From Myxococcaceae bacterium (GTDB taxonomy: Bacteria > Myxococcota > Myxococcia > Myxococcales > Myxococcaceae): a stretch of DNA of 33,336 bases. The notes beneath the pieces are model-generated. The model worked only from the letters and a program-made list of their open reading frames with translations. It searched no databases and was not told the origin of the DNA. The DNA is taken from contig JALHOS010000033.1 in the NCBI GenBank assembly GCA_022842905.1, positions 1 to 33,336 on the forward strand, read 5' to 3'. A program made the translations under genes and the position numbers. Below are positions 1 through 8,242 of this stretch, one piece after another. The stretch's first letter is position 1; each line of letters starts with the position of its first letter.

Positions 1-486
1 GGGGCTGCTCGACGTCACCGCTGGCCCGCCGAAGTGCGCCGTCACGCGAGCTGCCGCCGCGCGGGCGAGCCCGTCGACCGCGTCGAGCAGCGCCGCCGCA
101 TCGGTCCGCCGCTCCATGCTCGAGAAGAGGACGCTCCCGTCCTGTGCATTCAGCACCCGCACGCTCAGCTGGAACGTGGTGCCGATGCGGGCGACCTCTC
201 CAGTGACGATGCCCTTGACGCCAAGGGCCCCCGCGAGCTCCGCCGTGCATGAGCTGGCGCCTTCGCTGCACCCCAGCAGCTGGCGCTGGCGCTCGAGTCC
301 GAGCACCGCGCTCACGTCTTCCGGCGTCGTCACCTTGAGCGAGGGCGCTTCGCGAAGCCGGGTCGCGAGCGTGTTGCTCAGCGCTTCGGCCAGCGTGGGC
401 TCGACGCCGCTGGCCTTGAGGCCGACGGCGGCGAGGGGAACGGGCTGAGCGGCGAGCAGGGTCAACGTCAGAAGAAGGGTGCCCAT
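1..486 (-). CDS. Secreted CsgG/FlgO-like protein, C-terminus beyond window
   Basis: The reverse strand is open from an ATG at 484-486 down to base 1 (162 codons, no stop), so the 3' end lies outside the window. The product begins with a short hydrophobic signal-like stretch ([14 protein letters not shown]). It continues with an alpha/beta region in which a multi-copy 'adenosine-like' set of features recurs: a helix ending [10 protein letters not shown], then [14 protein letters not shown], a CSEGASSC segment, and then [20 protein letters not shown]. This pattern of a periplasmic domain that looks for 'which parameter, which value' is typical of the FlgO/CsgG-like secreted proteins common in myxobacteria. 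The function is unknown. It is divergent from the propeller protein at 713, with a shared 226-base spacer. The reading frame is convincing; the family assignment is inference. Confidence 0.7.
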   Translation of the reverse strand, partial: MGTLLLTLTLLAAQPVPLAAVGLKASGVEPTLAEALSNTLATRLREAPSLKVTTPEDVSAVLGLERQRQLLGCSEGASSCTAELAGALGVKGIVTGEVARIGTTFQLSVRVLNAQDGSVLFSSMERRTDAAALLDAVDGLARAAAARVTAHFGGPAVTSSSP

Positions 487-712
487 CAGCTGGCGGACTC
501 TAGCCGCAGCGCCCGCGGGCGCCGCGGTCCGGTTTTGGGTCGCGGCTGACTCGACCCGGTCCGGCGCCGATGGAGCTGGGCCCGCGCACGGTGACGCCGA
601 CGACCAACGTCGTGCCCGTCTCGAACAGGTCGAAGCACGGGGGCCTTCGACCGTCCGCCGCGCTTGCCTTCCCCGCCCCGGCGCGCTGGTCTTCCATGGT
701 TCGCCACCTGCC

Positions 713-2398
713 ATGCGTCTTCGTTCCCTTCGCTCCTCGCCTTCGGTCTTCGTGCTGCTCACCCTCGCCGCGCTCTCGTCGTCCTGCCGGGACGCCACCG
801 GGAAGCCCGACGCCGGCGATTGCCCCGACGCTCACCTGTGTCGGTGCGGTGACGGCGTGGTGGAGCCAGGTGAGGCCTGCGACGATGGGAACGTCATCAG
901 CGGCGACGGCTGCCGCGCCGACTGCCGAGGCACCGAGCTCTGCGGCGACGGTCTGCTCGACCCGCGCACCGAGGCCTGCGACGACGCCAACCGCGACGCA
1001 GGCGACGGCTGCCGCGCCGACTGCCGAGGCACCGAGCTCTGCGGCGACGGTCTGCTCGATCCGCGCACCGAGGCCTGCGACGACGCCAACCGCGACGCGG
1101 GGGACGGCTGCCGGGCGGACTGCCGAGGCATCGAACTCTGCGGCGACGGTCTGCTCGACCCGCGCACCGAGGTCTGCGACGACGCCAACCGTGACGCGGG
1201 GGACGGCTGCCGCGCCGACTGCCGAGGCACCGAACTCTGTGGCGACGGTCTGCTCGACCCGGTTCGCGAGCAGTGTGACGACGACAACCAAGTCGACGCG
1301 GACGGGTGCGAGGCGAACTGCACGCTCCCCGCCTGCGGGAACGGCATCGTCGACCCCGGCGAGACGTGCCTGGGCAGCGCGCCGTTGCTGGTGTCGCTCC
1401 GTGGCGTGCCAGCGGACGTGAAGCTCGCCGACGTGAACGGCGACGCGCGTCTGGACGCGGTGGTGGCCAACTCGACGGGGAACAGCGTCGACATCTACCT
1501 GGGGCTGGACGGCGGCGGCTTCCGCGCGACGCCCCTCGTGCTGGATGCGGGCGTGAGCCCCGCGAAGCTGGCGGTGGCCAGGCTCGGGCGCGACGGAGGA
1601 CCGGACGTGGTCGTGACGAATCGGATTGGCGACTCCGTCGGACTGTTCCGTGGCGACGGCGCAGGCGCCTTCTCTGCGCAGGTGACGTACGCCGCGGGGA
1701 ATCAGCCCGAAGGAGTGACTGCCGGAGACGTGGACGGCGACGGCGCCCTGGACCTGGTGTGCGCAAGCACCGCGACCGCCACCGTGCTGGTGTTCCGCAA
1801 TGGCGGCGACGCCACCTTCGCTCCCAGCACGAGCCACGACCCGCGCGGGGCGCCCACCGGCGTCGCGGTCGCCGACCTCGACGACGACGGCGATCTCGAC
1901 GTCGTCACCGCGAACGACTCCAACGCGACCGTCAGCGTGCTGCTCAGCACCGACGGAGGGGCCTTCGCCACCTCAACCCTGTACGACGCTGGCGCGGGTA
2001 CGAACTCGGTGACGATCGCCGACTTCGACGCAGACACCCGGCTGGACTTGGCGGTGGGCAACCGCCTCGCGAGCTCCGTCAGCGTCTTCCTTGGGCAGGG
2101 CGACGGCGGCTTCGCGGACGGACGGACCTTCAGCGCTGGGAACGGGCCAGTCAGCATCACCCACGCGGACATGAACCGCGACGGGCGCGTGGACCTGGTC
2201 GTCGCGGCCGCGTTTCAAAACGCCGTCGGCGTCCTGTTGAACAACGGGAACCGGACGTTCGCCGCGGCCGCGCTGACCCCCAGCTGCGGGCGCCCGGTCG
2301 CCCTCGCGGTCGCCGACCTCAACCGCGACACTGTCCCCGACGTGGTGAGCGTCTGTAGCTTGAGCGGCCAGCTGGCCGTGCACCTGTCGGCGCCCTGA
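713..2398 (+). CDS. Secreted DUF4215 cysteine-repeat / FG-GAP (VCBS) beta-propeller protein
   Basis: A 561-residue exported protein. Residues 1-25 form a signal peptide ending SSSC, a weak lipobox, so it may be a lipoprotein anchored at Cys25. Residues 45-220 hold five DUF4215-type cysteine repeats of 32-33 residues (CGDGLLDP...CDD.N...GDGCRADC) and a sixth truncated one. Residues from about 225 to the end contain seven FG-GAP/VCBS-like repeats with Ca-binding style loops such as [27 protein letters not shown] and DMNRDGRVD. Seven repeats fit a seven-bladed beta-propeller. The ATG at 713 was chosen because it directly starts the signal peptide; the frame is open upstream to 479 but that extension lacks signal-like sequence. 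Such proteins are surface or secreted in myxobacteria. The ligand is unknown. Confidence 0.88.
   Translation: MRLRSLRSSPSVFVLLTLAALSSSCRDATGKPDAGDCPDAHLCRCGDGVVEPGEACDDGNVISGDGCRADCRGTELCGDGLLDPRTEACDDANRDAGDGCRADCRGTELCGDGLLDPRTEACDDANRDAGDGCRADCRGIELCGDGLLDPRTEVCDDANRDAGDGCRADCRGTELCGDGLLDPVREQCDDDNQVDADGCEANCTLPACGNGIVDPGETCLGSAPLLVSLRGVPADVKLADVNGDARLDAVVANSTGNSVDIYLGLDGGGFRATPLVLDAGVSPAKLAVARLGRDGGPDVVVTNRIGDSVGLFRGDGAGAFSAQVTYAAGNQPEGVTAGDVDGDGALDLVCASTATATVLVFRNGGDATFAPSTSHDPRGAPTGVAVADLDDDGDLDVVTANDSNATVSVLLSTDGGAFATSTLYDAGAGTNSVTIADFDADTRLDLAVGNRLASSVSVFLGQGDGGFADGRTFSAGNGPVSITHADMNRDGRVDLVVAAAFQNAVGVLLNNGNRTFAAAALTPSCGRPVALAVADLNRDTVPDVVSVCSLSGQLAVHLSAP
845..1372 (+). repeat. In-gene tandem repeat encoding DUF4215 units
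   Basis: Units begin at 845, 941, 1040, 1139, 1238 and 1334. The three units starting at 941, 1040 and 1139 are each 99 bases and nearly identical at DNA level. The first and fifth are 96 bases and diverged. The near identity of the central units suggests recent duplication or gene conversion and a potential for copy-number variation. Confidence 0.9.
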
Positions 2399-2479
2399 CC
2401 CTCGCCGCGCGTCGTCGTCGAGGGCGTCGGCTGTTCCGGCCGACCTGGGCCGTTCATCGCTCTGCGCCTGTGGGGGGCC

Positions 2480-2509
2480 GGAACTTCCCCTGCCTGCTGG
2501 GTGTACACT
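2480..2509 (+). promoter_or_regulatory. Candidate promoter, possibly for a leaderless transcript
   Basis: GGAACTT at 2480-2486 resembles an ECF-sigma -35 element. TACACT at 2504-2509 lies 17 bases later and resembles a -10 hexamer. Transcription would begin at about 2515, exactly at an in-frame GTG of the next gene. No Shine-Dalgarno sequence is seen near any candidate start there. This is pattern matching only. Confidence 0.3.
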
Positions 2510-2514
2510 CCCGC

Positions 2515-3561
2515 GTGGGTCCCCACCCCGTGCAGCAACGCTTCTTAGCGACGGCCCAGGCGGCGCTCGAGCGTGCCCTGGACGACCCGAACGACACCGG
2601 GGCGCTGGCGGTGTTGGCCGACGAGCTGGCGACGGCCGGCGACGACTACGGCGAGCTCATCGCCCTCATGCTGCGGCTCCCTCGCGGAGAGGTCGAAGAC
2701 GAGCAAGTCCGAGTGGTGTTGGACCCAGACCGCCAGCTCGTCTCCGGCGAGCAGTACGCGTGGGCGGTGTTCCAGCGCGACCGCTTCCTCGCCCGCGCCC
2801 GCGCGGCGGCCCAGCAGGACCCCGTGCTCGGTCGGCTGGAGGAGCTGACCAGCCAGCTCGACGGCTGGGCGCGGCGCTGGGTGCCGGCGCCGTCCGTCAT
2901 CACGTTTCGCCGCGGCGTCCCCGTCGAAGTGCTCGTCTCGGCGCAGGGCTTGTTGTCGACGCGCGCCGCCCTGGCTGGCCCCATCGGGACGCTCCACGTG
3001 CGCGTGGGGGGCCGCATCGACTGGCCGACCCTCGTGGCGCACCCGTGGCTGGGCGCGGCGCGCGGCCTGGCGCTCAAGGTCACCGCCGATGGGCTGGGCC
3101 CGTTCTGGCGCCGCCCGCAAGACGTCGATGCGCCGGCGCCGTTCCACCCGCCGTTGGCTTCCCCGCAGCGCCGAAGCCGCTGGCCCAAGCGCGTGTCGCT
3201 GTCCTTCGACGGCTGGGCGGCGGTGCACCCGTGGCTGAGCTGGCTGTTGCGCCACGACGTGCTCGAAGGCGTCGCGCACCTCGAGCTGCCGCTGGCCGAG
3301 CTCGAGCCGAAGAGCCTCGAAGCGCTCAGCCGCCTGCCGCTCCAGACGCTCGTGGGGGCGCGGCCGTCCATGGCCCAGCTCGGCTTGTCGGTGCCGCACG
3401 CGCTCCGCGCCTTCTTCGGCAACCCCGGCTTCACCGCGCTCAAGCTCGCCGACGTCGAGCTCCGCAGCGCGCAGGCCTTCGACGACTTCGTGGCGCGGCA
3501 CCCCACCTGGTACGCGGTACGCAAAAGGGTGGATCCGTTCTTGGCGCTCGACGCCGGCTGA
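2515..3561 (+). CDS. TIGR02996-domain protein
   Basis: About 348 residues. The N-terminal part (ALDDPNDTGALAVLADEL, then GDDYGELIALML) matches the TIGR02996 'repeat-companion' domain, which is abundant in myxobacteria and planctomycetes and usually reads like 'P.D...LVYADWLEERGD..GEFI'. The rest is a leucine-rich, repeat-like region with segments such as LEGVAHLELPLAELEPKSL and FTALKLADVEL, consistent with a degenerate LRR-type array. No catalytic motif is visible and the function is unknown. The start is uncertain: the frame is open from GTG 2470, with other GTG codons at 2515 and 2530. 2515 is preferred because a -10-like element sits just upstream. The domain itself begins after 2530 in every case. 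Confidence 0.8.
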   Translation: MGPHPVQQRFLATAQAALERALDDPNDTGALAVLADELATAGDDYGELIALMLRLPRGEVEDEQVRVVLDPDRQLVSGEQYAWAVFQRDRFLARARAAAQQDPVLGRLEELTSQLDGWARRWVPAPSVITFRRGVPVEVLVSAQGLLSTRAALAGPIGTLHVRVGGRIDWPTLVAHPWLGAARGLALKVTADGLGPFWRRPQDVDAPAPFHPPLASPQRRSRWPKRVSLSFDGWAAVHPWLSWLLRHDVLEGVAHLELPLAELEPKSLEALSRLPLQTLVGARPSMAQLGLSVPHALRAFFGNPGFTALKLADVELRSAQAFDDFVARHPTWYAVRKRVDPFLALDAG

Positions 3562-3584
3562 CGGCGTCTGGCACAACGCGGCGC

Positions 3585-4493
3585 ATGCCCACCGTGCTCG
3601 TGTCTGGCTCCTCGCACCCCGCGCTCGCGCAGGACGTCGCGCACGCGCTGGGCTGGCCGCTGGGTGCGTGCGCGGTGGAGCGCTTCCCCGACGGCGAGTG
3701 CTCGGTGCGCCTCGACGCGCCCGTGCGTGGCGCGGACCTGTTCGTGCTCCAGGCGCTCAGCGCGCCGGTCGGAGAGCACCTGCTCGAGCTCGCGCTCATC
3801 GCCGATGCGGGGCACCGCGCCGGCGCCGCGTCGGTCACCGCCGTCGTGCCGTACCTGGGCTACGCCCGGCAGGACCGTCGAGAGCTGGGCAAGGAGCCGT
3901 TGGGCGCTCGCGTCGTGGCCGAGCTGTTGTCTGCCGGTCGGGTCAACCGCATGGTGTGCCTGGACCTCCACAGCCGCGCCGTCGAAGGGTGTTTCCTGCA
4001 GCCGGTCGAGCACACGAGCATGGTGCCGGTGCTCGTCGAGGCCGTGCGCCAAGGCCTTCCGCCGAACTCCGTGGTCGTTTCGCCGGACTTAGGCGCCGTC
4101 AAGCGCGCGGAGATGTTCGCCCGGCCGCTGGGCCTGCCGTCCGCCGTCATTCACAAGCAGCGCATCGGCAGCGACGAAGTGCACACCCAGGGCATCATCG
4201 GTGACGTGAAGGGCCGGCACGTGGTGCTGGTGGACGACATGATCTCCACCGGCGGCACGCTCGCGGCGGCGGTGCACGCGGTGCTGGAAGCCGGAGCTCA
4301 GCCCAGCGTGACCGTCTGCGCCGTGCACGGGCTCTTCGTCGGCGCGGCCAAGGAGCGGCTGGGGGCGCTGCCGCTCGCGCGCGTCGTCGTGTCGGACAGC
4401 GTGCCGCCGGGTCCTCCGCTGGGCTTCCCCGTCGAGCGGGTGCGCTGCGCGCCGACGCTGGCGACGGTGCTGCGGCGGCTCTCGTTCAGCTGA
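3585..4493 (+). CDS. prs: Ribose-phosphate pyrophosphokinase (PRPP synthetase), divergent
   Basis: A 302-residue cytosolic enzyme expected to make PRPP from ribose 5-phosphate and ATP, feeding nucleotide, histidine and tryptophan synthesis. Visible motifs are FPDGECSVRL; PYLGYARQDRR (ATP loop); CLDLHSRAVEGCF (metal/ATP His region); SPDLGAVKRAEMFA; HKQR at residues 190-193, equivalent to the catalytic flexible-loop Lys/Arg; and the PRPP-binding loop VVLVDDMISTGGT with Asp217/Asp218. Length is near the family norm (about 310). Several positions differ from classical Prs: APVGEHLLEL replaces the usual ND.LMELL, and KEPLGARVVAELL replaces the usual SAKLVANLL. It may therefore be a paralogue rather than the housekeeping copy. 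The ATG lies 23 bases after the preceding gene. Confidence 0.88.
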   Translation: MPTVLVSGSSHPALAQDVAHALGWPLGACAVERFPDGECSVRLDAPVRGADLFVLQALSAPVGEHLLELALIADAGHRAGAASVTAVVPYLGYARQDRRELGKEPLGARVVAELLSAGRVNRMVCLDLHSRAVEGCFLQPVEHTSMVPVLVEAVRQGLPPNSVVVSPDLGAVKRAEMFARPLGLPSAVIHKQRIGSDEVHTQGIIGDVKGRHVVLVDDMISTGGTLAAAVHAVLEAGAQPSVTVCAVHGLFVGAAKERLGALPLARVVVSDSVPPGPPLGFPVERVRCAPTLATVLRRLSFS

Positions 4494-4505
4494 GGGGCTG
4501 AGTCG

Positions 4506-4844
4506 TCAGCTCGCCGGAGGCACGCCCGCGGCGGGCGCGCGCAGGCTCTGCAGCACTTCGGTGGTGACGTTCGTGCCACCTTGCAGGTTCTGAATCACGC
4601 TCCACGGCGTGTAGATGAAGCCCCACGGAATGCCCCACCAGCCGACGACGAGCGAGAGCAGGGTGTAGGGCAGGCTCTTGACGAAGGTGCCTTCACCCGC
4701 GCGAATGAAGTGCACGTCGCTCCCTCGCTTGAGCGTCATGATGAGGAAGGACACGGTGTACGAGAAGACGACGAAGCGGGCGCCTCGGCGCAGCTCGTCC
4801 TGAAGGTCCTGCGGTGACAGCCCTTCGAGTCCTTTGATGCTCAC
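4506..4844 (-). CDS. Small conserved membrane protein, unknown function
   Basis: A 112-residue protein from a GTG start with a G-rich Shine-Dalgarno-like GGGGG a few bases upstream. The N-terminal about 20 residues are soluble (SIKGLEGLSPQDLQDELRRG). They are followed by two hydrophobic segments, roughly residues 23-38 and 59-83. The second is rich in Trp/Pro (GWWGIPWGFIYTPW), reminiscent of small bacterial membrane proteins of unknown function. It lies 21 bases downstream of the DUF3467 gene on the same strand and is probably co-transcribed. It converges on prs with only 12 bases between stop codons. The function is not recognised. Confidence 0.75.
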   Translation of the reverse strand: MSIKGLEGLSPQDLQDELRRGARFVVFSYTVSFLIMTLKRGSDVHFIRAGEGTFVKSLPYTLLSLVVGWWGIPWGFIYTPWSVIQNLQGGTNVTTEVLQSLRAPAAGVPPAS

Positions 4845-4865
4845 GCACGCCCCCTGCCAACGAAG

Positions 4866-5156
4866 TCAGTGCACCGGCGTGTTCGGGTCCGTCACGTCGA
4901 TGGGTCCGAACTTGGCTTCATACTTCGCCAGGTTGTCTTGGATCGCCAGCCACAGCCGCTTCATGTGCTTGGGGTTGGTGATGATGCGGGAGGCCACCTT
5001 CGCGCGCGGCTGCTGCGGCTGCACGTAGATGAAGTCCATCGTGAACTCGGTCTCGGTGTGGTTCACCAACGCCATGTTCACGTATTTCCCGCTGGCGACG
5101 TCGTCGTCGAGCTGGATTTGGAGCTGCACTTCGGGCGGCTTTCCGGCGTCGGACAT
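4866..5156 (-). CDS. DUF3467 family protein
   Basis: A 96-residue protein matching DUF3467. It has an all-beta core with GKYVNMALVNHTETEFTMDF and FIYVQPQQPRAKVASRIITNPKHMKRL, then a helical tail (LAIQDNLAKYEAKFG). The family is widespread in bacteria and archaea with no firmly established role. It is the first gene of a two-gene minus-strand unit with the small membrane protein at 4506. The ATG at 5154-5156 is the only good start. Confidence 0.85.
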   Translation of the reverse strand: MSDAGKPPEVQLQIQLDDDVASGKYVNMALVNHTETEFTMDFIYVQPQQPRAKVASRIITNPKHMKRLWLAIQDNLAKYEAKFGPIDVTDPNTPVH

Positions 5157-5214
5157 GCGCGCTGGCTAGCACACCCGAAACTGAGCGAACCACGCTAACT
5201 TCCCGCGCCTGCCC

Positions 5215-5988
5215 GTGAGAGCCGAGAAGACTCGACCGTTCCTGTTGGGGCCCGGGCCCGCCGAGGCGAAGGGCACCGTGCTGCTCCTCCACGGGTTCAC
5301 CGGCTCGCCGTGGGAAGTGCGGCCGTTGGGGGAAGCGCTCGCCGCGCGCGGGTACCACGTCGTCGCGCCGCTGCTGCCGGGCCACGGTCGGGAGCCCGAG
5401 GCGATGTTGTGGGTGACCGCGCGGGAATGGCTCCACGCCGCCGAGGCCGCGCTCGACGAGCTGACGGCCAGCCGGGTGTTCGTCGCCGGCTTGTCCATGG
5501 GGGCGCTGCTGGGCGTCTTGCTGGCTGCGCGGCGGGGCGAGAAGGTCGGCGGGCTGGTGCTCATGGCGCCGGTGGTCGGCCTCAAGGGGCTGGACGCGCG
5601 GCTGCTGCGGTTGCTGCGGCGCTTCTCGCTGGGCGGCATCAAGGAGCGCTGGCTGACGAAGTCGTCGACGGACATCGAAGATGTCGTCGAGCGGGAGCGC
5701 TCGCCGATCCTCCCGAGGTACCCGCTGGCCCGCGTGCTCGACCTGATGACGCTGCAGGACTTGGTGCGCAGCTCGGTGCGGGCGGTGCGCTGCGAGGCGC
5801 TGATCGTCGCGGCGGAGAACGACCACGTCATCGACCCGGCGGGCGTCAGCTGGCTGCACGAGCGGCTGCCGGGGTCGCGGCTGGTGTGGCTCCAGCGCGG
5901 GTTTCACATTCTGCCGAGGGACGTGGACCGCGCGCGGCTGTTCGTGGAGGCGGGGGAGTTCTTGGACGTGTTGTCGGCGCGGGGGTGA
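5215..5988 (+). CDS. Alpha/beta hydrolase, carboxylesterase/lysophospholipase type
   Basis: A 257-residue serine hydrolase with a GTG start. It has the oxyanion segment LLLHGFTGSPWEV, the nucleophile elbow GLSMG with Ser94, a candidate acid Asp203 in AENDHVID, and His231 in RGFHIL. The order and spacing match the small Est30-like carboxylesterases and monoacylglycerol lipases, which hydrolyse short- to medium-chain esters. No signal peptide is visible, so it is likely cytosolic. It is divergent from the DUF3467 gene with a 58-base spacer. The natural substrate cannot be told from sequence. Confidence 0.88.
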   Translation: MRAEKTRPFLLGPGPAEAKGTVLLLHGFTGSPWEVRPLGEALAARGYHVVAPLLPGHGREPEAMLWVTAREWLHAAEAALDELTASRVFVAGLSMGALLGVLLAARRGEKVGGLVLMAPVVGLKGLDARLLRLLRRFSLGGIKERWLTKSSTDIEDVVERERSPILPRYPLARVLDLMTLQDLVRSSVRAVRCEALIVAAENDHVIDPAGVSWLHERLPGSRLVWLQRGFHILPRDVDRARLFVEAGEFLDVLSARG

Positions 5989-6300
5989 AACGCTGCTGAC
6001 GGCTGGCAAGCGCGCAGTGAGGCGTGCAGACGGCGCAATTCACATTTGCGAGCGCACTCCGGCGGTTGCAGTCGGAGAGAACGCGAGGACTGGGGTGAGA
6101 CATTCGGGCCCTCGCCGCTCGGCATCCGGCGTGGCCGCAGGCGAAGGAAGCGGTGCGTTGCGAGAGGCTCATCTGCAGCATGCTGCATGGGCACACGCTG
6201 AGTTCCTGAGGCGCGCTTGGGGGCTCTGCGCGCCAGCCACTCCAAAGACCTGTGGGCACGGAGCTGTACCGCCGAGGTGGGAGGCTATCGGAGCTCAGCG
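5989..6300. other. Gene-free stretch of lower GC
   Basis: About 310 bases between the esterase and the convergent NERD gene. Short open frames exist on both strands but none has a recognisable domain, a ribosome binding site or the local codon bias. Composition is visibly less GC-rich than the esterase. The only structured element seen is a perfect 14-base palindrome at 6174-6187. It may be the edge of an insertion that brought in the NERD gene. Confidence 0.55.
6174..6187. promoter_or_regulatory. Perfect 14-bp palindrome
   Basis: TGCAGCATGCTGCA equals its own reverse complement. It sits in non-coding DNA between two convergent genes, so an operator role is not obvious. It could be a protein binding site, a recombination scar or chance. 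Confidence 0.35.
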
Positions 6301-7617
6301 CTAGTCCGGCTTTTGGTCGACGCTCCTGGCCAACTTGAGTGCCCGGAGCCCGAGTGCGACGACCTCTGGCTGGGCGGCAACAATCTCGTCCACGCCCAAC
6401 GGCTTTCGGTCGGTCCCTTCGGTCGCCCAAACAATGCGCCCGTCCACCAGATAGAAACGCCGCTCGCGCTGCGTGGTCGCGCCCAGCGCTCGTTGCTCGA
6501 AGAGGAACTCAAGGCGGTTCTGGAAGTACGTCATCTCGTGCCTCCACCGCCCGCGGCTACCGTCGCCCACCCACTCTGCCTTGGCGAGCGTCCGCCCGTC
6601 AGCGTAGGTCACGAGCGTTGTCTGTGAGCCATCCGCCGGAACTTCGAGTGTTCGCTTGGTGAGCTTCCACTGGGCTAGCCCTATCTCCTGGTAGCGCTTG
6701 CGTATGGCCTGAACTGCCCGACTCTCCTCGCCCGTGCTCTCAACCGAGTCAACCACCGTCGGCGCGGCGGGCGGTGGACCCGAACTCCGCCGCGAGACGG
6801 ACTCGGTGCGGGGCTTCCGCGACGAGGCGCTCCACAATGCAACCAGCGCGGCGAGCACGGCGAGCACGGCGAGCGCGCCCGAGCCCACGGAGCGCTGCGG
6901 GAGACGGGCAGATGCAGACGCCCGCTTGGCTCCGTGGGTTCTTTCAAATGGCCAAGTGGCCTCGTCCCAGAGAGCGGCACGGAGTCGCTGCAACTCGGCC
7001 TCGTTCAGTTCCCGTGGGAGCCTAACCAAGTACTTGATCAAATCGTTGAGCGAGACGACGTGAAGACCGTCTGGCTGTCGCGCGCCCTTGACCTCGTTGT
7101 CGAACACGACGACTGGTTCCACCCAGCGCGGCAGTCCGAGTTCGCGGAAACGGGCTGAGATCGTACGCGCTTGGTCCTTCGTTCGTTCGACGATGTCGGT
7201 GGCTCGGCCGGCTACACGGATGCCGGATCGGGTTCGCTTCACCGCCGCGCTACGGAACTTCGTATCGACGACAAACAAGCCCGGGGGACCCACGAGCACA
7301 TGGTCTGCGTTCCACTCTTCCCCAATCATGATGTCATGGCGCACGGCCCACTCGGGAGGCAGCGCTCGCAAGGCCTCTCCGACGCGTTCCTCCGATTCGG
7401 CGCCGACGCGCCAAGAGTAGTCAGGGGATCTGTACAGGCCGCAAGTGAGTTTGCCCAGCGCGCATAGGATTGGGTGGTCGCTCGCCAGGGCGTCGGCCAT
7501 TTCTCGAGCGCCCTGTCCGGCTCTGCGCGGCGAACTGCCATCTCGGTGTCTCGCACACGCAGCGTGATCCGGCTGGTCGATCGTCTCGTTGCAACCTGCG
7601 ACGCTGCATTTGCTCAT
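6301..7617 (-). CDS. NERD-domain membrane protein with N-terminal zinc knuckle
   Basis: A 438-residue protein. Residues 4-24 carry Cys4, Cys9, His18, Cys21 and His24, a likely zinc-binding knuckle. Residues 72-195 match the NERD (nuclease-related) domain: GAESEERVGEAL, then NADHVLVGPPGLFVVDTKF with Asp105, Asp118 and Lys120, the PD-(D/E)xK-like set. Residues 245-264 form one transmembrane helix (ALAVLAVLAALVALWSA). A Ser/Pro-rich linker leads to a C-terminal domain of about 150 residues with no recognised fold (TYADGRTLAKAEWVGDGSRG, YFQNRLEFLF). NERD proteins are proposed to process DNA and often occur near defence loci; activity here is inferred. The gene is less GC-rich than its neighbours, suggesting transfer. 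Confidence 0.83.
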   Translation of the reverse strand: MSKCSVAGCNETIDQPDHAACARHRDGSSPRRAGQGAREMADALASDHPILCALGKLTCGLYRSPDYSWRVGAESEERVGEALRALPPEWAVRHDIMIGEEWNADHVLVGPPGLFVVDTKFRSAAVKRTRSGIRVAGRATDIVERTKDQARTISARFRELGLPRWVEPVVVFDNEVKGARQPDGLHVVSLNDLIKYLVRLPRELNEAELQRLRAALWDEATWPFERTHGAKRASASARLPQRSVGSGALAVLAVLAALVALWSASSRKPRTESVSRRSSGPPPAAPTVVDSVESTGEESRAVQAIRKRYQEIGLAQWKLTKRTLEVPADGSQTTLVTYADGRTLAKAEWVGDGSRGRWRHEMTYFQNRLEFLFEQRALGATTQRERRFYLVDGRIVWATEGTDRKPLGVDEIVAAQPEVVALGLRALKLARSVDQKPD

Positions 7618-7951
7618 GGCTCGTAGGGTGGGTGTGAGACGACGCCGCGCGCTGCCCCAATCTCTATTGTGGCCGTAGGCGACTTGACCTGGGCCAGCGT
7701 CTCTCAGCGGCCGTGTAGCGCTGCATTCACTGAGTCTCTACCCCTTCGGGCGCAACTAAGGCCTGAGAAACGTCATGAGCACGCGGCGGGCGAACTTCAT
7801 GACGAAGTCGATCGTCGGCGTCGTCGCGCCCTTCAGCCTCCCCGCCGTACGTCGCCGCCGCAGCGCGAACGCGCTGACGGCATTGACGGATGGGCCGCCG
7901 ACCCTGCGCAGGGTACGGTTCGGTCCCTGGGGTGGCGCGTTGAGCATTTCG
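7618..7951. other. Intergenic region between NERD gene and coiled-coil gene
   Basis: About 330 bases separating divergent genes, presumably with both promoters. The plus-strand frame of the next gene stays open back to 7775, but the extension is Arg-rich with no homology-like features, so it is treated as non-coding. Two TCATGA-containing octamers in inverted orientation (7771-7778 and 7797-7804) are noted without an assigned function. Confidence 0.5.
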
Positions 7952-8203
7952 ATGGCGACTGACGACCTCTGGGCGCTCGCGGAGCGGCTGAAGAACGAGA
8001 ACGCCGAGCTGTCGGCTGAGCGGCGCGCGCTGCTCGAGCGCATCTCAGCGCTGGAGCGCCAGCTCGAAGAGGCGAGGGCGGCAGGGGCGCGGTGGGCAGA
8101 GATGCTCGCCAAACAGGCGCTCAACCCGGCCGGGCAGACGTCGACCTTCGGACCCGCCGAGGCGCGGGCGTTGGCGGCGTACCTGCGGGACGTGAAGCGG
8201 TGA
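7952..8203 (+). CDS. Small coiled-coil protein, unknown function
   Basis: An 83-residue protein if started at ATG 7952. Residues 5-45 are strongly heptad-patterned (DDLWALAERLKNENAELSAE, then RRALLERISALERQLEEAR), predicting a parallel coiled coil. A short C-terminal helix ending EARALAAYLRDVKR follows. No catalytic motif and no membrane segment are present. Similar short coiled-coil proteins are common in myxobacterial genomes. It ends 39 bases before the convergent ABC permease. The start codon is uncertain because no clear Shine-Dalgarno sequence is present; a TTG at 7940 is also in frame. Confidence 0.6.
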   Translation: MATDDLWALAERLKNENAELSAERRALLERISALERQLEEARAAGARWAEMLAKQALNPAGQTSTFGPAEARALAAYLRDVKR

Positions 8204-8242
8204 GCGTTCGGGGTGGCGCCGTCGGCTTGGCCCCCGAGGCCT

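Noticed and set aside
845-1372. CRISPR-like periodic repeat
   Set aside because: The repeats are directly adjacent with no variable spacers, are in frame, and encode cysteine-rich DUF4215 units.
7771-7804. Inverted pair of TCATGA-containing octamers
   Set aside because: The hexamer is itself palindromic, so inverted pairing is automatic; spacing and position do not suggest a specific operator.
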